Positions 1-5,043 of a stretch of 6,156 bases of DNA are shown here, in pieces. The stretch is taken from the NCBI GenBank assembly GCA_050050615.1, contig JASFTV010000217.1, forward strand, positions 1-6,156, in the 5' to 3' direction. Position 1 is the stretch's first letter. Each line of letters starts with the position of its first letter. The notes beneath the pieces were generated by a model that worked only from the letters and a program-made list of their open reading frames with translations, was not told the DNA's origin and searched no databases. Position numbers and translations under genes: made by a program. This DNA is from JASFTV01 sp050050615 (GTDB taxonomy: Bacteria; Desulfobacterota; DSM-4660; Desulfatiglandales; HGW-15).

Positions 1-115
1 CAAAAGGACATTTTTTGTAAAAAAAGGACGAATTTTGGCGAAAATTTAAACGATGAAGGATTTTCTTGAGGGTATAAGCATTTGATATTTGTATAGCTTT
101 AAGGGCATCGTAAAG

Positions 116-139
116 CGGAATATAACTTGCATATATACT
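116..139 (+). promoter_or_regulatory. weak promoter candidate upstream of the 256-990 gene
   Basis: Two overlapping weak signals are visible. GG at 117-118 and GC at 129-130 are separated by 10 bases, with TTGCA at 127-131, as in the -24/-12 core of sigma-54 promoters, but the rest of the -24 element (TGGCAC) is poorly matched. Alternatively TATACT at 134-139 is a 5/6 match to a sigma-70 -10 box, but no credible -35 box sits 16-18 bases upstream. The position, about 120 bases before the start codon, is reasonable. Neither reading is secure. Confidence 0.2.
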
Positions 140-188
140 GCTTCAGCGGTGAAGGTCGATATTCTGGAAGCGGTTCCTTTCTATAAAA

Positions 189-203
189 TGCCGTTTAACG
201 GCA
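189..203. promoter_or_regulatory. perfect 15-bp palindrome in the leader of the exported-protein gene
   Basis: TGCCGTT-T-AACGGCA is a perfect 7+1+7 inverted repeat, 52 bases before the ATG at 256. It could be an operator for a dimeric regulator, or in RNA a short hairpin in the 5' leader. No known operator consensus is recognised, and no run of T follows it, so it is not a terminator. Confidence 0.35.
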
Positions 204-255
204 GAAGTTCATGCGCAAAGGAATTCCATTTTATCCTGAAGGGAGGGATAGGTAG

Positions 256-990
256 ATGAGTCAAGCAAAAAGAGGGATGAAGGGGTTGTCTATTTTTCTC
301 CTCATCACGGCTTGGGCGTTCTTGACCCCAAGCCTGGCAAATGCTGGGGTCTCGGTCTCCACTACCGACCTCGGCCAAGCAACGGTAGGCACACCGACAA
401 CATGGACCTTGGATGTCAGCACAACCGACGGCACTACCCTGGGGATGGGATGGGTCTTTTCGTTGTATTGGAATCCCTGTGGCTTTGAAATCACTCAGGA
501 GCCTGATTCTGGTGACAAGAGTAAGTCTGTATCTTTAGAAATCAGTTGGACGCCATCAGAAGGGGATTCGGGTGCGGAATGTAAACCGATCCTCCGGATC
601 ATGGATGGAGGATATTTCAGATTGGCCGATGTAGAACTTATCGTAGAAGTCGTGCCGGCAGGAGAACCCGAAACTCCTGATGTCGGCATGTTGCTTCAGT
701 TCTTTGATGAATCCGTTTCTGGGGAAAAAATTGTGGGGAGCGGCCCTGGCAAATCCGCGGATCACCGGCTCAATGCCTTCCGAAACATGATCGTGGAAGC
801 CGGAAATCTTGTTGAGGACGGATACGTGGAGGAAGCGTGCGGTCAGTTGATGGCTTGTCGGAAAAAGATCAATGTTTTTGTAAAAGCGAACGGTTCCATA
901 AAAGCGGAAGGTGCGGGTGGACCTGAAGAGGCCATTGAAAAGCTCGCGAATATGATTGATGGGATTGTGGCAAGCCTTCGTTCCATGTGA
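256..990 (+). CDS. exported protein with Ig-like module and FIMAH-like C-terminal domain
   Basis: Predicted secreted or periplasmic protein of 244 residues; no enzymatic function can be assigned. Residues 1-30 form a Sec signal peptide: basic start (K5, R6, K9), hydrophobic stretch 11-23, and an A-N-A cleavage site before G31. Residues 32-133 look like a beta-sandwich of the putative-Ig/cadherin-like type, ending in ISWTPSEGDSGAE and later RIMDGG, the usual W-T-P...D-x-G...D-G pattern. C75 and C109 could form a disulfide. After a Pro/Glu-rich linker (134-142), residues 145-244 are alpha-helical and resemble the FIMAH domain: GSGPGKSADHRLNAFRNM, then EEACGQL, then a final helix. FIMAH-type modules commonly end secreted bacterial proteins and are thought to mediate binding. 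The start is supported by AGGGAGGG at 240-247, 8 bases before the ATG; M8 is an alternative start. A strong terminator follows, so it is probably monocistronic. Domain names are from pattern recognition only. Confidence 0.8.
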   Translation: MSQAKRGMKGLSIFLLITAWAFLTPSLANAGVSVSTTDLGQATVGTPTTWTLDVSTTDGTTLGMGWVFSLYWNPCGFEITQEPDSGDKSKSVSLEISWTPSEGDSGAECKPILRIMDGGYFRLADVELIVEVVPAGEPETPDVGMLLQFFDESVSGEKIVGSGPGKSADHRLNAFRNMIVEAGNLVEDGYVEEACGQLMACRKKINVFVKANGSIKAEGAGGPEEAIEKLANMIDGIVASLRSM

Positions 991-1033
991 TTGAGCAGAA
1001 GACAATAGAGATAGAAGAGGAGAATAAGACACC

Positions 1034-1069
1034 CAAGGCAGGGTCGGAAATGACCCTGCCTTGTTTTTT
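1034..1069 (+). terminator. strong intrinsic terminator after the exported-protein gene
   Basis: A perfect 12-bp stem (CAAGGCAGGGTC at 1034-1045 pairing with GACCCTGCCTTG at 1052-1063) with a 6-base loop is followed by six T at 1064-1069, 44 bases past the stop codon at 988-990. On the opposite strand the stem is not followed by a T run, so it would be a poor terminator for the converging minus-strand operon. Confidence 0.93.
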
Positions 1070-1170
1070 ATCAAAAGTAAATAAACGTTCATCCTTACAT
1101 CTCTTTCGTTCGGAAGCATCCTGATTTTGGAAGAGCCCTGATTGCCCCCAAAGAGCATGAAGGGGCGGTG

Positions 1171-1683
1171 TCACTCCGGCTGTTTTGCGGTCTGATAATC
1201 CTGGACAAACTGGTTGAGTTCCTCCAGGACGACACCCCGGATACTGTCCAGAGCGGAAAAGATCCCGGTCACGCCATCACTCGACCAAGTCACCGCAGGA
1301 TAGACCCTGTCCTGAGGTTTTTCCGTCAAATGCACCTGCTGATACAGTTGAAGAAGAATGAAGCAGACGTAAGCGTTTTCGGGTTTGACAAGATCGATTC
1401 TGGCGAGGAGAATGGGACGCTGCGCTGTTTGCTCGAGTTTGTTTCTGGAAAGCACGTCGATACCCATCATCTCAAGCCTTGCTTCCAGGTCCGACTGAAT
1501 CTGCTCGCTCAGGCCTGGAGCACTGAGGTCAGAGGGCAAGCTCATGTCCACCACCACGTGAACACCCGGGATGCCTTGCAGGGTTTCACGGGCAAAATCA
1601 CCTTGAGCCATAACAGAGGCACTTAAGAAAATCAAAGGCAAACTCAGTATGGCCGGAATAAGCAGATATTTTCTCAGGTTCAT
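1171..1683 (-). CDS. small exported protein of unknown function
   Basis: A 170-residue protein whose function I do not recognise. Residues 1-26 are a signal peptide: N-terminal R4 and K5, hydrophobic core 7-24, and V-M-A cleavage before Q27. The mature part starts with an alternating hydrophobic strand (VHVVVDM), then a charged helix with two Leu/Ile-rich turns (SDLEARLEMMGIDVLSRNKL), a second strand-rich part (LARIDLVKPENAYVCFILLQLYQQVHL), a V-T-W-S-S-D-G turn, and a closing helix ending VQDYQTAKQPE. This alternating alpha/beta layout, with two similar helix/strand units, resembles short periplasmic hypothetical proteins seen in Desulfobacterota and other Gram-negatives. The start is well supported: AAGGAGGG at 1689-1696 lies 5 bases upstream of the ATG. 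It begins 24 bp after the stop of the cysteine synthase/CysRS fusion on the same strand, so the two are probably co-transcribed. There is no lipobox cysteine at the cleavage site, so it is not an evident lipoprotein. Confidence 0.8.
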   Translation of the reverse strand: MNLRKYLLIPAILSLPLIFLSASVMAQGDFARETLQGIPGVHVVVDMSLPSDLSAPGLSEQIQSDLEARLEMMGIDVLSRNKLEQTAQRPILLARIDLVKPENAYVCFILLQLYQQVHLTEKPQDRVYPAVTWSSDGVTGIFSALDSIRGVVLEELNQFVQDYQTAKQPE

Positions 1684-1707
1684 ATCATCCCTCCTTGTCA
1701 GGTGTCT

Positions 1708-4038
1708 CTAAGCGGGTTCAATATCCTTTTGTCGCCGCCAGATCGTCCCCTCTTTGGTGTCGGTGACTTCGATACCCATTTCCTTTAACTCTTGACGGAT
1801 ACGATCTGCGGTAGTCCAGTCTTTGGCACTTCGCGCCTCTTCTCTCTTTCTAATTAAGGCTTCAACCCTTTCATCCGCTTCAGGGGGTTCCAGATCCATG
1901 ATGGCAAGGACTGAGTTGATGCTTTTTAGAACCTCTTCCACTTTTTGTCTGTCATTGGGCGATAGGCCTTCCCGGTCCATGATCCGGTTGATCTCCCGTG
2001 TAAATTCGAAAAGGGCCGCCAAAGCCGGTGCAATGCTAAAATCATCATCCAGAGATTCCACAAATTTATGCCGGACATTATAAACCAACTGAGCCATTTC
2101 GGCGTAGGGCCGGCCTTGGCGGCAGTGACGGAGCTTATGGATGAATTTGTCTAGGTGCGAAATGGTGTTTCTTGCCGTTTCCAGATTGGACCACGAAAAA
2201 ACGATCGTCTTTCGGTAGTGGCGACTCAGAAGCCAGTAACGGATCTCCCTGCCTGTGAAGCCTTTCTCCAAGAGGTGCCTGATTGTAAGCGCATCCTGAT
2301 CCGAATCACGAGAGGGTTTTTTCCCGTTTACCATGACAATTTCGTTGTGGAGCCAGTAATTGGCCAGGGGCTTTCCGGACACCGCCTCGCTTATCGCGAT
2401 TGCATTTTCATGGTGGGGGAAGATCAGGTCCACACCGCTCATATGAAGGTCGTAGGTTTCTCCAAGGAATTTCATGGCCATGGTCGGACATTCTAGATGC
2501 CAGCTGGGCCTTATGTTTCCCCACTGGGTCTTGTAGAATATCCCTTTTTTCAGCTCACCCAGGGTTGACCTTTTGAGAAGCGTAAAATCTCGAGGGTTTT
2601 CCTTTTCGTACTGTTCTAAGTCAACTGTTTTTCCAATCTGGATCTTTTCGAGATCAATCTTGGAGAGCTTCCCATAATCCTTGAATCGGGATATGTCGAA
2701 ATAGATGGATCGCAATTTTTCGTATGCATAGCCTTTTTCGACAAGCTTTTGTACAAGCCTAATCATGTCATTCACGTGCTCGCTGGCCCTCGGATATTCC
2801 GAGGCCCTTTCCACCTTCAGGGCCTTAAGGTCTTTCAAGAATTCCTGATAGAACCTTTCTGTAAAATCCTTCAAGGTCAGGCCGGCTTTTTCCGCGCCTT
2901 CTATGGTTCGGTCGTCGAGGTCGGTAAGGTTCTGAACATAAGTGACCGCATACCCCTTGAATTCCAGATAACGTCTCATCAAATCTGAAAAGACGAGGCG
3001 CCGACATTGCCCGATGTGGATGGGTTGGCAAAGTGTGGGGCCGCAGGCGTACATTTTCACACGATTCTCTTCTATAGGAACGAATTCTTCTTTTTTTCGT
3101 GACAGGGTATTGTAGAGAACCATACCCGTTTTCTTTTTAACCACAAAAAGAGGCGTGCTCAAATATCTCTCCCCACCATCAGGCAGGATGACCACGATTC
3201 GGCCCTGTTTCATCTCCTTGGCCACCCTCAGGGCTCCTGCCATGGCCGCCCCTGAACTCATACCTACAAAAATGCCCTCTTCTCTGGCAAGTATCCTGGA
3301 AGTATAGTAGGCCTCCTCATCATCGATGTTGATGATTCGATCGGCCCGGTTCTTTTCGAAAATCCCGGGGCGGTAGGATTCCTTCATGTTCTTGAGACCC
3401 TGAATTTTGTGTCCCAGGTAGGGTTCGACACCCACCATTTCAACGTCAGGCTTCAATTCTTTGAAGCGTCTTGAAAGCCCCATCAAAGTTCCCGTTGTCC
3501 CTATGCTGGCCACAATGGCGTCAAAGTTCCCACCCGTTTGTTCCAAGATTTCCGTGGCTGTGCCGTGGTAATGGGATTTCCAGTTTGAATCGTTGTTAAA
3601 CTGATCAGCGAGCCAATATCTTTCTGGTTCCTCTCTTACCAGATTGTAAACAAACTCGATCGCCCCGTCGGTCCCCAGGTGGGCGGGTGTAAATTCCAGA
3701 TCTGCTCCCATCGCTCTCAAAATCTTCTTTCTCTCATCACTCACTCCCTCCGACATAACCAGAAGAAGGCGGTATCCTTTAACCGCCGCAACGAGCGAAA
3801 GCCCAATGCCTGTGTTGCCGCTGGTGGCTTCAAGGATGATCCTATCCCTTGTCAATTCGCCTCGTGCTTCGGCCTCTTCAATCATATAAAGAGCCGGTCT
3901 GTCTTTAACCGAGCCCCCCGGGTTGAAGGATTCCAGTTTTGCAAGGATTTCGACGTGCTTATTGTCGTTGAGCCGCTTGATGGGGATCAGAGGCGTCCAG
4001 CCTATCTGATCGAGGATGTTGTTGTGTTTTTTTGCCAT
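1708..4038 (-). CDS. bifunctional cysteine synthase / cysteinyl-tRNA synthetase fusion
   Basis: A 776-residue cytoplasmic fusion. Residues 1-298 are a PLP-dependent cysteine synthase (O-acetylserine or O-phosphoserine plus sulfide to cysteine). Visible are the lysine motif NPGGSVKDR (Schiff-base K45), TSGNTG (72-77), the phosphate loop SIGTTGTLMG (178-187), SSGAA (261-265) and DGGERYLST (287-295). Residues about 305-776 are a full-length class Ia cysteinyl-tRNA synthetase: LYNTL start, MYACGPT with zinc ligand C332, HIGQ (341-344), SWHLECP with C517, FPHHEN (540-545), a KMSKS-like KPSRD (574-578), a helical DALR-type domain and the usual C-terminal GTIWRR. Oddities are Q344 in the HIGH/HIGN motif, the degenerate KMSKS, and A546 where E. 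coli CysRS has the zinc ligand E238. The ATG at 4036-4038 begins MAKKHNN, the normal start of the domain; a TTG at 4111-4113 would add 25 residues read from the upstream repeat. The nearest SD-like sequence, GAGGA at 4054-4058, is 15 bases away, which is long. It is probably transcribed with the downstream 170-residue gene. Confidence 0.92.
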   Translation of the reverse strand: MAKKHNNILDQIGWTPLIPIKRLNDNKHVEILAKLESFNPGGSVKDRPALYMIEEAEARGELTRDRIILEATSGNTGIGLSLVAAVKGYRLLLVMSEGVSDERKKILRAMGADLEFTPAHLGTDGAIEFVYNLVREEPERYWLADQFNNDSNWKSHYHGTATEILEQTGGNFDAIVASIGTTGTLMGLSRRFKELKPDVEMVGVEPYLGHKIQGLKNMKESYRPGIFEKNRADRIINIDDEEAYYTSRILAREEGIFVGMSSGAAMAGALRVAKEMKQGRIVVILPDGGERYLSTPLFVVKKKTGMVLYNTLSRKKEEFVPIEENRVKMYACGPTLCQPIHIGQCRRLVFSDLMRRYLEFKGYAVTYVQNLTDLDDRTIEGAEKAGLTLKDFTERFYQEFLKDLKALKVERASEYPRASEHVNDMIRLVQKLVEKGYAYEKLRSIYFDISRFKDYGKLSKIDLEKIQIGKTVDLEQYEKENPRDFTLLKRSTLGELKKGIFYKTQWGNIRPSWHLECPTMAMKFLGETYDLHMSGVDLIFPHHENAIAISEAVSGKPLANYWLHNEIVMVNGKKPSRDSDQDALTIRHLLEKGFTGREIRYWLLSRHYRKTIVFSWSNLETARNTISHLDKFIHKLRHCRQGRPYAEMAQLVYNVRHKFVESLDDDFSIAPALAALFEFTREINRIMDREGLSPNDRQKVEEVLKSINSVLAIMDLEPPEADERVEALIRKREEARSAKDWTTADRIRQELKEMGIEVTDTKEGTIWRRQKDIEPA

Positions 4039-4057
4039 GTGGATTATCTTCGGTCCT

Positions 4058-4238
4058 CTAGGAGAGCGTTTCCTAAGCACGGGTGCAATACTGTCATTTC
4101 GACCCCCGTGCAAATGGGGGGAGAAATCTTACAATGCCAAGGGGTTACCAAGATTTCTCCCGGAGTTTACACCTTCGGCAGGCTCTGAGTCACTCGAAGG
4201 AGTCGAAATGACATGCTAATAAGGAAACGCTCTACTAG
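4058..4238. mobile_element. MITE-like palindromic element inserted just upstream of the cysteine synthase/CysRS gene
   Basis: A 181-bp non-coding element built of nested inverted repeats. The outer ends match at 16 of 17 positions: 4058-4074 (CTAGGAGAGCGTTTCCT) and 4222-4238 (its complement, with one G/T difference). Both ends finish in CTAG, which may be a duplicated target site; YTAR targets are typical of IS5-family transposases, and a TA duplication (IS630 type) is the alternative. Inside are a perfect 11-bp pair, GTCATTTCGAC at 4093-4103 with GTCGAAATGAC at 4202-4212, and a perfect 12-bp pair, GGGAGAAATCTT at 4119-4130 with AAGATTTCTCCC at 4150-4161. CCCCC/GGGGG (4103-4107, 4116-4120) could form another small hairpin. 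There is no transposase, so it would move in trans. The GTCATTTCGA...GAAATCTT core resembles palindromic repeats I associate with several anaerobe genomes; that is recollection. The left end lies 19 bases from the fusion gene's ATG. Confidence 0.75.
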
Positions 4239-4485
4239 CTAAGAGAAAGACTTTTCATGGTCCTGATAAAATGAGATCATGCAGTTTATGAAAGAGAGAT
4301 CCAATTTGCAACAGCGAAATTAAAGGCTGGGTTAATGGGGGCCTGTTGAAAGTTCCCGGAAAATATGGAAAAAGCACTTTCTGGATTTGTGGGGGCAGGC
4401 TCCATGGCATTGTATATGAGATTTTTTGGTTTGTTGCTCTTGACATTTGAGTCATAACTATTAACTTAATTTATTAATGTTGCAG
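4239..4485. other. intergenic region without a convincing gene
   Basis: This stretch separates the divergent cysteine synthase/CysRS unit and groES operon. I see no conserved protein. A minus-strand frame at 4255-4455 (66 codons) has low-complexity, unfamiliar composition and no ribosome binding site. A plus-strand frame at 4365-4457 encodes 30 residues with a hydrophobic centre, but has only a weak GGA upstream. The minus-strand promoter for the fusion gene would be expected here or inside the neighbouring repeat; no good -35/-10 pair stands out. TTGACA at 4440-4445 is a perfect -35 hexamer for the plus strand, but no matching -10 lies at normal spacing. Confidence 0.5.
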
Positions 4486-4494
4486 TGCTATAAG
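4466..4494 (+). promoter_or_regulatory. probable extended -10 promoter of groES-groEL
   Basis: TGCTATAAG at 4486-4494 is an extended -10 element (TG-N-TATAAG, 5/6 to TATAAT). The hexamer 17 bases upstream, TTAATT at 4466-4471, matches the -35 consensus weakly, which extended -10 promoters tolerate. The surrounding AT-rich stretch (4447-4480) fits a promoter. It would start transcription near 4501 and give a leader of about 190 bases. No sigma-32 consensus (CTTGAA/CCCCAT) and no complete CIRCE operator was found nearby. Confidence 0.4.
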
Positions 4495-4546
4495 AGCCCA
4501 GGTGGCTCCATCTTGTCAGGAGCGAAATATCTTACCTTATCGAATC

Positions 4547-4597
4547 ATCCCTAGAATTAACCCTCAGGGTTGTGAATAGGGATCGCTCTTTGCGAGC
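4547..4597 (+). promoter_or_regulatory. potential secondary structure in the groESL leader
   Basis: ATCCCTA at 4547-4553 pairs with TAGGGAT at 4577-4583 around an inner palindrome AACCCT-C-AGGGTT (4559-4571). The two stems are separated by symmetric 5-base internal loops. Immediately after comes a small hairpin, GCTC at 4585-4588 with GAGC at 4594-4597. A further stem, GAGCC at 4494-4498 with GGCTC at 4504-4508, lies near the presumed transcription start. No T run follows any of these, so they are not classical terminators. They could stabilise the mRNA, bind a regulator as DNA, or be chance. No known riboswitch class is recognised. Confidence 0.35.
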
Positions 4598-4673
4598 AAG
4601 GGTCTCTGTATCTAAAAGGTCGGCTACAAAAGGCTTTTTCGAATGAAATAAACAAGCTAAAACTCACGAGGGA

Positions 4674-4678
4674 AGGAG
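4674..4678 (+). promoter_or_regulatory. ribosome binding site that decides the groES start
   Basis: AGGAG lies 9 bases before the ATG at 4688 but only 3 bases before the in-frame GTG at 4682. The spacing therefore favours the ATG, which also gives the standard GroES N-terminus MKIRPLHDR instead of MKMKIRPLHDR. Confidence 0.8.
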
Positions 4679-4687
4679 AAAGTGAAG

Positions 4688-4975
4688 ATGAAAATCAGAC
4701 CATTGCACGATCGCGTTATCGTCAAACGGGTGGAGGAAGAAGAAAAAACCAAGGGCGGAATCATTATTCCGGATACAGCAAAGGAAAAGCCCGTTGAGGG
4801 GAAAGTAGTGGCCGTCGGGGGCGGAAAGATCCTTGAGAATGGAAAAAAGCTTCCCCTTGAGGTCAAGAAGGGAGATCGCGTGCTATTCGGGAAGTATGCC
4901 GGGACGGATATCAAGATCGAGGAGGACGAACACTTGATCATGAGAGAAGACGACATCATCGCGATTGTGGAATAA
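4688..4975 (+). CDS. groES: co-chaperonin GroES
   Basis: The 95-residue cytoplasmic lid subunit of the chaperonin. Seven copies form the dome that caps the GroEL ring and encloses the folding client. The protein is full length and follows the family closely: N-terminal MKIRPLHDRVIVKR; mobile loop at about residues 16-32 with the GroEL-binding hydrophobic tip GGIIIPD (23-29); EGKVVAVGGGK; the GDRVLFGKYAGTDIKI strand pair; and C-terminal EDDIIAIVE. The ATG at 4688 is preferred over the GTG at 4682 because of ribosome-binding-site spacing. groEL follows after a 68-base gap with its own strong ribosome binding site, the standard groESL operon order. Nothing in the protein is unusual. Confidence 0.97.
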   Translation: MKIRPLHDRVIVKRVEEEEKTKGGIIIPDTAKEKPVEGKVVAVGGGKILENGKKLPLEVKKGDRVLFGKYAGTDIKIEEDEHLIMREDDIIAIVE

Positions 4976-5043
4976 GCGTTCTTTTGATGTTGCTATGGCC
5001 GGTAACGATAAATTAAATTGAAAATCGAAGGAGGATATTGAAT

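Noticed and set aside
556..1158. 200-codon minus-strand open frame
   Set aside because: It is antisense to the exported-protein gene and crosses that gene's terminator, has no recognisable domain, and has no good ribosome binding site.
1144..1166. terminator for the minus-strand operon
   Set aside because: GCCCC/GGGGC can pair across a 13-base loop, but the stem is only 5 bp and no T run follows on the minus strand.
1168..1626. 152-codon plus-strand open frame
   Set aside because: It mirrors the 170-residue exported protein on the other strand. The minus-strand gene has a signal peptide and an AAGGAGGG ribosome binding site, so this is a shadow.
4039..4113. N-terminal extension of the cysteine synthase/CysRS fusion from a TTG at 4113
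   Set aside because: The extra 25 residues are read mostly from the palindromic mobile element, have no ribosome binding site, and do not resemble a cysteine synthase N-terminus; MAKKHNN at 4038 does.
3679..4188. 169-codon plus-strand open frame
   Set aside because: It overlaps the cysteine synthase domain antisense and runs into the repeat element; composition is unlike a real protein.
4440..4467. sigma-70 promoter based on TTGACA at 4440-4445
   Set aside because: The -35 hexamer is perfect, but hexamers 16-18 bases downstream match TATAAT at no more than three positions; the extended -10 at 4486-4494 is a better candidate.
4465..4491. CIRCE operator (TTAGCACTC-N9-GAGTGCTAA)
   Set aside because: Only the right half is approximated (AGTGCTA at 4484-4490); the left half at the required spacing is an unrelated AT-rich sequence.
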